This document shows positions 8,249 to 15,552 of a stretch of 37,248 nucleotides of DNA, piece by piece; the stretch's first letter is position 1; every line of letters starts with the position of its first letter. The notes under the pieces were generated by a model, which saw only the letters and a program-made list of their open reading frames with translations, did no database searches and was not told the origin of the DNA. The position numbers and the translations under genes were made by a program. The stretch comes from Bryobacterales bacterium (GTDB lineage: Bacteria > Acidobacteriota > Terriglobia > Bryobacterales > Bryobacteraceae). The stretch is taken from assembly GCA_003162425.1 (NCBI GenBank), contig PMOK01000072.1:11149-48396 (forward strand). The letters run 5' to 3'.

Positions 8249-8533
8249 CTACCGCTTCGGATTGAGGCGCTCCAGATCATCCAGCCGGTTTTCGTGTGAT
8301 CTTGAGATGCGGGCAAGCTCGTTGATGAATCCATCCGTTTGCGAGAATAATTCGGCTGTCTGCCTGAATTTTTTGTCCGTGTCCTGAAAGCGCTTCGCTG
8401 TATCCTGAAAGCGCTTCTCGGTTTCCTTAAAGCGTTTATCGGTTTCTTCCTGCGCGATTCGCAGCAACTCGACGGACTGTGTCAAGGCTTCGTGACGTTC
8501 CGTCAGTTTTTCCAAGCGCTCGTCGATCGTCAT
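8249..8533 (-). CDS. Small coiled-coil protein of unknown function
   Basis: The 94-residue protein starts at ATG 8533, preceded by AGGAAGAG; an upstream in-frame ATG at 8566 has no such support. Nearly the whole sequence is charged and helical, with a run of near-identical seven-residue units (KRFKETE, KRFQDTA, KRFQDTD, KKFRQTA) at about residues 35-62, giving a classic coiled-coil heptad pattern. There is no signal peptide, membrane segment or catalytic motif. The gene is convergent with the GlcG/HbpS-like gene, separated by 15 bases. Many similar short heptad proteins occur in acidobacterial and cyanobacterial genomes, but no function is assigned here. Confidence 0.6.
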   Translation of the reverse strand: MTIDERLEKLTERHEALTQSVELLRIAQEETDKRFKETEKRFQDTAKRFQDTDKKFRQTAELFSQTDGFINELARISRSHENRLDDLERLNPKR

Positions 8534-8604
8534 ATCTCTTCCTACTATTGTACGCCGCCGTTGCACGGGCGCATGCCCACCTACGTCATACGCTATAGAT
8601 AACT

Positions 8605-9345
8605 ATGCGCAGAATAAGACTGTTCGCTGCTCTGCTGGGATGCTGTATGCTTGCACAGGCCGATCCACCCACTGTCATCCGGGTGATCCGAAACGCCCAG
8701 CGCTCCAATAACCAAGGCTATGCGGAAGCCAAGGATGCGATCACGGTGCTGGGAGCTACGTCTGTCACGGGACCGTCCGAGACGTGGTCTTTCGAAATGC
8801 TGGATTCGTTCGCAAGCATGGAAGACTTGGATAAGGCGCTATCCATGGTGAGCGCCGGGGTCCCTTACTCCGATGATGTGCTTCCGCCCGCTAGGACTCT
8901 AATCGCGCTATATCGCGCCAATTTGAGTCACCGCTGGGATGAAGCCGCCAAGATCATTCCCAAGGCACGCTATTTTCTGGTCTCGATTTATCGAATTCGG
9001 CCGGGCGCGCAGACGAGCTTCGCCGACCTGGTGAAGATGCGCACGTCGCGCTTCGAGAGTATCAACTTCGATCAGCCGGAGATCGCTTATCAAATTATGT
9101 CGGGGATGCCGTCGGGAACATTCCTGTTTATCACGCCGCTGGTATCACTCGCGACGTTCGACGACGGCTTGGCGAAGACTCCGGACGGGATCAAAGAGAT
9201 TGCCGCCGAACAAAAATTGGCCGCTGAAGTGGAGATCGGGCACGAATCTTTTCTGTTTCGGATCGATCCTAGCCGCAGCTACGTGTCGGACGAGTTCGCT
9301 TCCGCTGATCCTGAGTTCTGGAGTTCCAGGCCTAAGAACGAGTAG
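8605..9345 (+). CDS. Exported protein of unknown function
   Basis: The 246-residue product has a short signal peptide (MRRIRLFAALLGCCMLAQA). After cleavage it is a soluble alpha/beta-like protein without cysteine pairs or an obvious catalytic motif. Two parts resemble each other in outline: residues about 25-90 (VIRNAQRSN...WSFEMLDSFASMEDLDKAL) and 120-200 (VSIYRIRPGAQTSFADLVKMR...LFITPLVSLATFDDGL). They suggest a tandem ferredoxin-like alpha/beta fold of the dimeric barrel type found in NIPSNAP-like and antibiotic monooxygenase-like proteins; this fold guess is inference only. It stands alone between divergent and convergent neighbours. Confidence 0.6.
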   Translation: MRRIRLFAALLGCCMLAQADPPTVIRVIRNAQRSNNQGYAEAKDAITVLGATSVTGPSETWSFEMLDSFASMEDLDKALSMVSAGVPYSDDVLPPARTLIALYRANLSHRWDEAAKIIPKARYFLVSIYRIRPGAQTSFADLVKMRTSRFESINFDQPEIAYQIMSGMPSGTFLFITPLVSLATFDDGLAKTPDGIKEIAAEQKLAAEVEIGHESFLFRIDPSRSYVSDEFASADPEFWSSRPKNE

Positions 9346-9454
9346 GCGCAACGGCACCGGCTCCGTTGAAGACGCCCGTCCAAATTATTGATTCTACCGG
9401 ACACGCCCGTAGCGCACGCACCCGCGAATGTAAAGGATGCCCATGGGAACTCCC
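9346..9454. other. Intergenic gap with a fragment of a family 2 REP head
   Basis: This stretch separates two convergent genes. Bases 9409-9421 (GTAGCGCACGCAC) match the first 13 bases of the family 2 repeats at 27844 and 32545, after which similarity stops. No convincing terminator was found. Confidence 0.3.
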
Positions 9455-10579
9455 TTACGGTTGCGGTTCAGTAACACTCTTCTCCAGAGCGAGCAGGTTC
9501 CGCTTGCGCCGCATCCCCCAGCGATAACCACCCGGATCGCCATTCTCGCGCACCACGCGATGGCAAGGAATTGCAACAGCGACAGGATTGCTCGCACACG
9601 CGCGCGCCACTGCCCGTGCCGCCTTCGGCCGGCCGATCTTCTTGGCAATCTCGCTGTAGCTTCGGGTATCGCCGTAAGGGATGTCCCGGAGTTGCTCCCA
9701 GACCAACCGTTGGAAAGCAGTGGCCTGAATGTCGAGCGGCAGCGCCTTCCGGTCCTCGCCGCGAATGCGTCCCTGAATCGCGCGAACCCACTTGGCTAGC
9801 CCTTTGTCGGACCGCGCAATCTCCGCCCGCGGATATTCGCGCCGCAGTTCGCTCTCGAGCATCCCCTCCGATTCGCCGAATTGTACTGAGCAAACTCCTT
9901 GGCTGGTGGCAGCCAGCAACATTCGTCCGATCGGAGTTTTCGCGATGGCGTATTGGATGGCAACGCCAGAGCCTTGCTTCCCATAGCGCGCTGGCGTCAT
10001 CCCCAGCTTCGACGACGCGCCCTCGTAAAGCCGGCTGCTCGATCCGTAGCCCGCATCGTACAGTGAGCGAGTTACGGAATGGCCATCGCGCAATCCAGCT
10101 TTCAGAGCCTGCAACCGCCGTGAATCGGCATAGGCCCGCGGCGTAATCCCTGTGAGCGCTTTGAAAGTCCGCTGCAGATGGAAAGGGCTCAGGCCAATGG
10201 TGCGGCTCAGCGCTTCGAGCGTAGCCGGACCGTCCGGATGCGCGTCGATATAGCGGCAGACCTTCTCCACGAAATCCGCATTGGGATTCGAAGTGGATGG
10301 CGCATCCGGCTTGCAACGTTTGCACGCACGAAAGCCCGCGCGCCGGGCCGCCTCCCTGGTTCGAAAGAAGACAACATTCTTGGCGAGCGGCCGCCGAGAG
10401 GGACAAGATGGCTTGCAATAAACCCCGGTGGTGCGCACAGCGTACAGAAAAACACCGTCCATGCGGCTATCATGGGCTGCCACTGCATCCCAATAGTTGG
10501 CTTGCCAAAATTCCTGCTCCTGATTCGTCGGCATCGTATTCCGGACATCCATCATTGTAAGCGCCTGCGTTGTAGCCAT
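9455..10579 (-). CDS. ada: Ada: alkylation-responsive regulator and O6-alkylguanine-DNA alkyltransferase
   Basis: This 374-residue protein has all parts of Ada. The N-terminal zinc/methylphosphotriester domain carries C55, C59, C86 and C89 (GVYCKPSCPSRRP, CKRCKPD). An AraC-type DNA-binding domain spans about residues 103-200 and the C-terminal O6-methylguanine methyltransferase domain spans about 208-370 with the acceptor C339 in IPCHRVV. Ada repairs methylphosphotriesters and O6-methylguanine by transferring the methyl group to its own cysteines; methylation of the N-terminal cysteine turns it into an activator of repair genes. The start at 10579 has the ribosome binding site AGGGAGG 7 bases upstream. 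No AlkA or AlkB gene is adjacent. The domain order and length match the full-size family. Confidence 0.95.
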   Translation of the reverse strand: MATTQALTMMDVRNTMPTNQEQEFWQANYWDAVAAHDSRMDGVFLYAVRTTGVYCKPSCPSRRPLAKNVVFFRTREAARRAGFRACKRCKPDAPSTSNPNADFVEKVCRYIDAHPDGPATLEALSRTIGLSPFHLQRTFKALTGITPRAYADSRRLQALKAGLRDGHSVTRSLYDAGYGSSSRLYEGASSKLGMTPARYGKQGSGVAIQYAIAKTPIGRMLLAATSQGVCSVQFGESEGMLESELRREYPRAEIARSDKGLAKWVRAIQGRIRGEDRKALPLDIQATAFQRLVWEQLRDIPYGDTRSYSEIAKKIGRPKAARAVARACASNPVAVAIPCHRVVRENGDPGGYRWGMRRKRNLLALEKSVTEPQP

Positions 10580-10677
10580 TCTGATTCCTCCCTACACACT
10601 CATGCTATGCGGTACGCATTTGCATAACTATCCGATTCTTGCGACGTATTGTAGACTCGATCACTTGGACCCTATTC

Positions 10678-11271
10678 ATGACTGCGATCGATCTTTCCAG
10701 TTACGCCGGCCTCACCGCCATGGTGCTGTTGACCATAAACATCCTGCTCGGATTACTCATTTCGGTACGCTACAGTCCGGTGCGGAGCTGGCCGCACCGC
10801 CGGATTCCAGTCTTCGACATACATAACTGGACCGCCTATATTGCACTGGCCTTGGTTGGACTGCATCCGACCATTTTGCTGTTTTCAGCTACGGCCAAGT
10901 TCAAGTGGTTCGACATCCTCTGGCCCTTGGGATCGCCGGGGCAACGGCTATACAACTGTTTCGGCGCCTGTGCGTTTTATCTGCTGCTCGTGGTGGTGAT
11001 CACTTCATATCTCCGCCGGCGCATTGGACGCCCGCTTTGGAAACTGCTGCACTACCTTGCCTATGGAGTGGCGGCATTCGTGTACGTCCACGGGACACTG
11101 ATCGATCCGAATCTGAAGAACGAACCCACCGACTTCCTGGATGGGGAAAAAGTGTTGGTGGAAATCTGCGGTCTCCTGGTGATTGCGGCAACCATCATGC
11201 GCATCCGTTACGGCTATAGCAGAGCGGCAGCGCGCGCGCGCAGCCTGGAACCAGCCACGCCTGGTTTTTAG
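10678..11271 (+). CDS. Ferric-reductase-like transmembrane heme protein (MsrQ-like)
   Basis: From ATG 10678 the protein has 197 residues and about five transmembrane segments. Conserved-looking histidines occur in HNWTAYIALALVGLHP and LLHYLAYGVAAFVYVHG, giving two pairs spaced about 13 residues apart, the b-heme pattern of the ferric reductase-like transmembrane domain (PF01794), as in MsrQ and the N-terminal half of NADPH oxidases. There is no flavin or NADPH domain, so electrons must come from a partner. An upstream TTG at 10639 extends the frame but has no ribosome binding site. No MsrP gene is adjacent, so the methionine sulfoxide reductase role is not supported by context. The 3' end overlaps a possible terminator. 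Confidence 0.75.
   Translation: MTAIDLSSYAGLTAMVLLTINILLGLLISVRYSPVRSWPHRRIPVFDIHNWTAYIALALVGLHPTILLFSATAKFKWFDILWPLGSPGQRLYNCFGACAFYLLLVVVITSYLRRRIGRPLWKLLHYLAYGVAAFVYVHGTLIDPNLKNEPTDFLDGEKVLVEICGLLVIAATIMRIRYGYSRAAARARSLEPATPGF
11249..11269 (+). terminator. Possible intrinsic terminator overlapping the stop codon
   Basis: AACCAG-CCACGC-CTGGTT followed by three further T residues forms a 6-bp stem with a short U tract. It sits in the last codons of the ferric-reductase-like gene, just before the convergent end of the D-aminopeptidase gene. Confidence 0.35.
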
Positions 11272-11283
11272 ACCCGCGATTGC

Positions 11284-12180
11284 TTAATAGTCATACCCCG
11301 GCCTCGGCGGCGGCGGATTGATCCATCGGTACAACAGCCGGATCAGGCTATAGGCGCGCGGCACGGAATCTGAGGTGTACGCAATCGTATCCGGCTCCGG
11401 CCGTTCCATCGTAGGCAGCATTTCGGCCAACTCGGGCGTCAGAATATCGCGAAAACGTATCTTCACACGGATAGTTGCCGGACGCTCGGGAGGCATTTTG
11501 TGCGCGGCTGCCACGGCCTCGCGCGCTGCCTGCTCAATCTCGCGGTGAACTTCATCCAGTGGGTAAAGCTCGCCGGAGCGAGTATTGATGGCGCGTTTCA
11601 CCACCACACTTCGGACGTTCGGCGCTTGTTCCTTGTATTGCTCCACCGCTACATCGTCGCCTGTGATCAGAACTACCGGAACGCCAAACCAGGCCGCCAG
11701 CACGGCGTTCATGCCGCTCTCGCCAACCGATCTTCCGTCGATCTCAAGATCCTTCACGTTCGAGTCGCCAGTGTGCGCAAAGAATCCGCGGTTGCTGCCG
11801 GCCTTGGCGTGGTAGCCGATAAAAAGCACCGCGTCGAAGGTGGCATCCAGTCCCTCCATCATCCCGTAGCGCTTGAACGCGTTGGTGATGAGTCGCGCGC
11901 CCGGCGCCAGATCCTCGATACGAAGGTTTGCATGGGAGCCGTGCGAGTCGTTGACCACAATCTCGCGGGCACCGCCGGCGAGCGCCCCACGGATAGCAGC
12001 ATTCGTGTCGTCGGCCATCAATTTCCGGCCGCGATCGTATTCCGACCCGGCAGCTGAAACCATCGTTTCGCTGGCCACTCCGCTGATGCCTTCCAGATCC
12101 ACCGAGATGTAAACCTTCTTGGCCGCGGGTTGCTGAGCCATGGCTGCGGCAACAATCAGGAATCCGATGCATTGCTTCAT
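11284..12180 (-). CDS. Exported D-aminopeptidase, DppA-like (peptidase family M55)
   Basis: Starting at ATG 12180, the 298-residue protein has a signal peptide (MKQCIGFLIVAAAMAQ). The body matches M55 zinc D-aminopeptidases such as Bacillus subtilis DppA: SVDLEGISG with D28 and E30, NDSHG with H80, IGYHAKAG with H124 and GESGMNA with E154 are the expected metal ligands. The DppA enzyme cleaves D-Ala-containing peptides, which suggests peptidoglycan peptide recycling; the signal peptide would place this one outside the cytoplasm, unlike B. subtilis DppA. The open frame continues upstream to 12405 but would run through the tetR promoter, so the shorter start is chosen; ATG 12198 is an alternative. 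The gene is divergent from tetR with about 70 bases between the starts. Confidence 0.87.
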   Translation of the reverse strand: MKQCIGFLIVAAAMAQQPAAKKVYISVDLEGISGVASETMVSAAGSEYDRGRKLMADDTNAAIRGALAGGAREIVVNDSHGSHANLRIEDLAPGARLITNAFKRYGMMEGLDATFDAVLFIGYHAKAGSNRGFFAHTGDSNVKDLEIDGRSVGESGMNAVLAAWFGVPVVLITGDDVAVEQYKEQAPNVRSVVVKRAINTRSGELYPLDEVHREIEQAAREAVAAAHKMPPERPATIRVKIRFRDILTPELAEMLPTMERPEPDTIAYTSDSVPRAYSLIRLLYRWINPPPPRPGYDY

Positions 12181-12212
12181 ATCATTGAAAGATAGCATGT
12201 TGCTCAAGAGGC

Positions 12213-12240
12213 TTGACAATAATTGATTCATACGTATAAT
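12213..12240 (+). promoter_or_regulatory. Consensus sigma-70-type promoter of tetR
   Basis: TTGACA at 12213-12218 and TATAAT at 12235-12240 are perfect consensus boxes separated by 16 bases. Transcription would begin near 12247, about 5 bases before the tetR ATG at 12253, so the message would be leaderless or nearly so. No ribosome binding site precedes the ATG. Confidence 0.75.
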
Positions 12241-12256
12241 TGAAACGAACGTATGA
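12228..12256. promoter_or_regulatory. Inverted repeat, likely TetR operator
   Basis: TCATACGT at 12228-12235 and ACGTATGA at 12249-12256 are perfect 8-base inverted arms 13 bases apart. The left arm abuts and overlaps the -10 box and the right arm covers the start codon, so bound repressor would block its own promoter. Autoregulation is inferred from position and from habits of the TetR family. Confidence 0.6.
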
Positions 12257-12894
12257 CCACGAAGACTCGCCTGCTGGATACAGCCGAACGCCTTTTCGCG
12301 CAGCATGGCATCGAGACCACCTCGCTCCGCATCATCACTCGGGAAGCGGGAGTGAATCTGGCGGCCGTGAATTATCATTTCCAGTCCAAGGAAGCGCTTC
12401 TGCACGCGGTGATTGCCCGGCGGTTAGCCCCGGTGAACCAGAGAAGGCTCGCAATGCTGGATGCTTGTGAGGCGACGGCCGGGAATGGTCCGTTGCCGCC
12501 CCATCAGGTACTGGACGCATTGCTTCGGCCGCTCCTCGAAATGCTGTCGAGCCCAGCCAAGGAGTTCGCGCCCATGATGAGCCGGATCTTCACCGAATCC
12601 AGCGATCTCACGGAGAAGGTTTTCCAGAAACATCTGGCGCATGTCTCGGCGCGTTTCTTCGCGGCATTCGAGCGAGCCATTCCTCATTTGCCACGGAAGG
12701 AACTGTTCTGGCGGCTGCTATTCACGTTCGGCGCGGTTTCTCACACCTTCGGCGGCGCCAAAGTCCTACGGACGATTTCAGGGGGCGAGTGCGATCCCTC
12801 GGACGTGGAAGGCACCATCCGGCGTCTTGAATCATTTTTGCTGGCGGGCCTCGAAGCTCCCGTGCCTGCGGAGGTGCAGCATGCAGCTCACTAG
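12253..12894 (+). CDS. TetR family regulator, CecR/YbiH-like, heading the efflux operon
   Basis: The 213-residue protein has an N-terminal TetR DNA-binding domain (residues 5-50: LLDTAERLFAQHGIETTSLR, AGVNLAAVNYHFQSKEAL) and a helical ligand-binding C-terminus. The C-terminal part, with DALLRPLLEML, MSRIFTESSDL and FGAVSHTFGG, resembles the YbiH/CecR-type domain. In E. coli CecR controls ybhGFSR, an ABC efflux operon with the same gene content as the one found here, so the context supports this assignment. The start codon lies inside an 8-base-arm inverted repeat and only about 13 bases from the end of the -10 box. The last codons overlap the tolC start. Its ligand cannot be told from sequence. 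Confidence 0.88.
   Translation: MTTKTRLLDTAERLFAQHGIETTSLRIITREAGVNLAAVNYHFQSKEALLHAVIARRLAPVNQRRLAMLDACEATAGNGPLPPHQVLDALLRPLLEMLSSPAKEFAPMMSRIFTESSDLTEKVFQKHLAHVSARFFAAFERAIPHLPRKELFWRLLFTFGAVSHTFGGAKVLRTISGGECDPSDVEGTIRRLESFLLAGLEAPVPAEVQHAAH
12870..12874 (+). promoter_or_regulatory. Ribosome binding site deciding the tolC start
   Basis: GGAGG lies 6 bases before ATG 12881, inside the last codons of tetR. It is the strongest Shine-Dalgarno match near the tolC 5' end and marks the upstream ATG, not the one inside the repeat at 12995, as the native start. Confidence 0.6.
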
Positions 12895-14365
12895 ACTATG
12901 GGGGTTGGTTTTCCCGAAACAGCTAAATCGCATTCTTAGTGGGGCGGTCCCCCTGGACCGCAGCCGACGCCCTCGTCGGCTTGCTCGGTTTTGGATGAAG
13001 AGCGGGTCCAGGGGGACCCGCGCGGACCAGGGGGTCCGCCCCACCAAGCTAATTGCGTTGCTCATATGTTCAAGCTCGCTGATTTACGCCCAAGCGCCGG
13101 TGCTTCAATTGAGTCTCAAGCAAGCGGTGGATCTGGCGCTCGCCCCGGATGGCAATACGCGGGTGAAGTTGGCTGCGGAAGCGATACGGCAGGCGGAGGC
13201 GCGGTCCGCGGAGGCGCGTGCGGCTCTGCTTCCGGATGTCGAAGGCGCCGTCTCCGAGCAGAGCGAGACCAGCAACTTGAAGGCTTTCGGTTTCTCGTTT
13301 CTGCACATTCCGATTCCAGGTCTCGGTATTCCAACCTTCGTGGGACCGTTCGATGTTTTCGACGCACGAGCCAACGTTACGCAAAGCATTTTCGACTTCA
13401 GCAGCATCCGAGGTTACCAGGCCGCCAAGGTCGCGGCAGAGGCTGTCAAAGCGGATAACCAGGGAACGCGCGACCAGGTTACCGACCAAGTGGCGCGCGC
13501 TTACCTTACCGGACTGCGTGCTCAAGCAGCCCTCGAAACCGCGAAAGCAAACGTCGAGCTGTCGGAGGCATTGCTGAAGCTGTCGCAATCTTTGAAAACC
13601 GCAGGTACCGGGACCGGCATCGAAGTCACGCGCGCCGATGTCCAGTTGGCGAATGACCGGCAACTGCTCATCGTGGCCGAAAACGGCGTGGAGCGCTCGC
13701 ATCTCGAGTTGCTGAAGGTGATCGGGCTGAAACTGGACCGTCCAGTGGAACTGACCGGCGCGCTGGCTTACGTTCCGCTAGAAAACCAAGACCCGGGCCA
13801 AGCGCTGGCCACGGCGCGCGAGAGCCGAGCCGAGTTGAAGGCGCAGCTACAGCGCGAACAGAGCGCGAGATTGAGCTACAGCGGTGTAAAATTCGAGCGC
13901 CTGCCGTCCGTCGCGGCCTTCGGTAACTACGGCTCCAGCGGCTCCGCCATCAACGATTCGGTTCCGACGCGCACCTACGGGGCATCGCTCAGAATTCCTA
14001 TTTTCGACGGTGGACGCCGTGATGCGCGCCGCGCCGAGAGTGCCTCCGAGTATCGCCAGGAACAGATCCGCACCCAGGATTTACGCGATCAGATCGAGCT
14101 GGATGTACGGCTGGCGCTCCAGAGTTTGCGCTCGGCCGACGCCGAGGTAAAAGCCGCCGAGGAAGGCTTGAAGCTGTCCGAAAATGAGCTGGCGCAGGCG
14201 CAGCGCCGTTACAAGGCCGGAGTCTCGAACAGCGTGGAAGTAACGGATGCGCAAACCCGTCTGCAACGCGCGCGCGATAACCGGATCAATGCGCTCTACG
14301 ACCACAACGTCGCCCGGATCGATCTGGGCACGGCCACGGGCACGATCCGGAGCATGCTTCCGTAA
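12881..14365 (+). CDS. TolC family outer membrane efflux protein with a repeat inserted in its N-terminus
   Basis: From ATG 12881 the product has 494 residues. The mature part (after about residue 73) has the two-fold repeated helical pattern of the TolC/OEP family: SLKQAVDLALAP..., long alpha-helical stretches, the second-half motif LRIPIFDGGRRDARRAES and the late YKAGVSNSVEVTDAQ block. It forms the outer membrane exit duct for the HlyD/ABC pump encoded downstream. The signal peptide core (KLIALLICSSSLIYAQA) is separated from the ribosome-binding-site-linked start by a REP-like element of 106 bases that is open in this frame, adding about 35 repeat-encoded residues. ATG 12995, inside the repeat, would give a normal-looking signal peptide and 456 residues but lacks a ribosome binding site. 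The N-terminus actually used is uncertain. Confidence 0.85.
   Translation: MQLTRLWGLVFPKQLNRILSGAVPLDRSRRPRRLARFWMKSGSRGTRADQGVRPTKLIALLICSSSLIYAQAPVLQLSLKQAVDLALAPDGNTRVKLAAEAIRQAEARSAEARAALLPDVEGAVSEQSETSNLKAFGFSFLHIPIPGLGIPTFVGPFDVFDARANVTQSIFDFSSIRGYQAAKVAAEAVKADNQGTRDQVTDQVARAYLTGLRAQAALETAKANVELSEALLKLSQSLKTAGTGTGIEVTRADVQLANDRQLLIVAENGVERSHLELLKVIGLKLDRPVELTGALAYVPLENQDPGQALATARESRAELKAQLQREQSARLSYSGVKFERLPSVAAFGNYGSSGSAINDSVPTRTYGASLRIPIFDGGRRDARRAESASEYRQEQIRTQDLRDQIELDVRLALQSLRSADAEVKAAEEGLKLSENELAQAQRRYKAGVSNSVEVTDAQTRLQRARDNRINALYDHNVARIDLGTATGTIRSMLP
12939..13044. repeat. REP-like inverted pair, family 1, copy 1 (in frame within tolC)
   Basis: The element runs from GTGGGGCGG to CCGCCCCAC, 106 bases. 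Left end hairpin GCGGTCC-CCCT-GGACCGC; right end carries GCGGACC-AGGG-GGTCCGC; between them are GCCGACG-CCCT-CGTCGGC and GCGGGTCC-AGGG-GGACCCGC. Compared with copy 2 the left hairpin has a swapped base pair that keeps the stem. It has no stop codon in the tolC frame. Confidence 0.85.
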
Positions 14366-14373
14366 GAATAAAC

Positions 14374-15552
14374 ATGAAACGCAAAATCATAATTCCGATA
14401 GTTTTGTTGATCGCGCTGGCCGTAGCCGCTGGAGTGATGTGGTCGCGGTGGTTCGATCGCGACCATGGCAATCGCCTGATGGTCTCCGGCAACATCGAGC
14501 TGACGCAGGTGGACATTTCGTTCAAGGTTCCCGGCAAGTTGATCGAGCGGACCGTGGATGAGGGGGCGACGGTAACCAAAGGAATGCTCATCGCCCGCAT
14601 CGATCGCGATCAGGTGGATCGCCAGCGTAGCCGTGACGAAGCTGGCTTGCAATCCGCGCAGTCTCAGTTCCAGCAGACCGAGACCGAAGTTCGGTGGCAG
14701 CGAGCCACGCTTGAAAGCGATATCGCGCTAAAGACGGCCCAGATCAGAGAAGCGCAGGCGCGTTTAGACGCATTGGTGGCCGGCTCGCGGCCCCAGGAAA
14801 TCCAACAGGCGCGCTCGGCCGTGGCGGACGCCCGGGCGCAGTTTGAACAAGCCAAGTTAGATTGGGATCGCGGACAGGAACTGTTCAAGAACGACGATAT
14901 TTCGAAAGCCCAATACGATCAATACCGCATGCGGAACGATAGCACCGCCGCCGCGCTGCGTCAGGCCGAGGAACATTTGGCGTTGGTGGTGGAGGGTCCT
15001 CGCAAGGAAGATATTGAGGCGGCGCGGGCGCAAGTAGCCACCGCTCAGGCTGCCCTGCGGATGAGCGAAGCGAATTCACTGGAGCTCAAACGCCGCGAAG
15101 AAGATGTGCAGGCACATGTTGCCGAGGTCAATCGATCTCGCGCGCAAATGGACATCACGCAGACCCAGATCAATGACACGTCCGTGTATTCGCCTATCGA
15201 CGGCGTGGTGCTGGTGAAATCCGCCGAAGTGGGCGAGGTGCTGGCAGCAGGAACCACTGTGGTCACCATCGGCGATCTGGATCATCCCTGGCTGCGCGCT
15301 TACGTCAACGAGACGGACCTAGGAAAGGTCAAGCTGGGCGCACTAGCCAAACTCACCATCGATTCGTATCCGGGCCGCTCTTATACCGGCCGCGTTTCTT
15401 TCATCGCGTCCGAGGCGGAATTCACTCCCAAGCAGATTCAGACCAAGGAGGAGCGAGTGAAACTGGTTTACCGCATCAAAATTGATGTGGACAATCCCAA
15501 GCACGAGCTGAAATCCAACATGCCGGTGGACGCGGAGATTGAACTGAATTGA
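14374..15552 (+). CDS. HlyD family periplasmic adaptor of the efflux pump (YbhG-like)
   Basis: The 392-residue protein has an N-terminal membrane anchor (residues 4-24), a lipoyl/biotinyl-like half motif (GNIELTQVDISFKVPGKL, VDEGATVTKGMLIARID), a long alpha-helical hairpin (about residues 75-260, rich in Ala, Gln, Arg and Glu) and the returning half (VYSPIDGVVLVKSAEVGEVLAAG), then a beta-barrel domain. This is the order of membrane fusion proteins that bridge an inner membrane ABC transporter to TolC. The two PR(K)E(D)I segments in the hairpin (GSRPQEIQQAR, GPRKEDIEAAR) are shared by the YbhG/YhiI group. The gene lies 8 bases after tolC, and its stop overlaps the TTG start of the first ATPase by 4 bases. 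Confidence 0.9.
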   Translation: MKRKIIIPIVLLIALAVAAGVMWSRWFDRDHGNRLMVSGNIELTQVDISFKVPGKLIERTVDEGATVTKGMLIARIDRDQVDRQRSRDEAGLQSAQSQFQQTETEVRWQRATLESDIALKTAQIREAQARLDALVAGSRPQEIQQARSAVADARAQFEQAKLDWDRGQELFKNDDISKAQYDQYRMRNDSTAAALRQAEEHLALVVEGPRKEDIEAARAQVATAQAALRMSEANSLELKRREEDVQAHVAEVNRSRAQMDITQTQINDTSVYSPIDGVVLVKSAEVGEVLAAGTTVVTIGDLDHPWLRAYVNETDLGKVKLGALAKLTIDSYPGRSYTGRVSFIASEAEFTPKQIQTKEERVKLVYRIKIDVDNPKHELKSNMPVDAEIELN

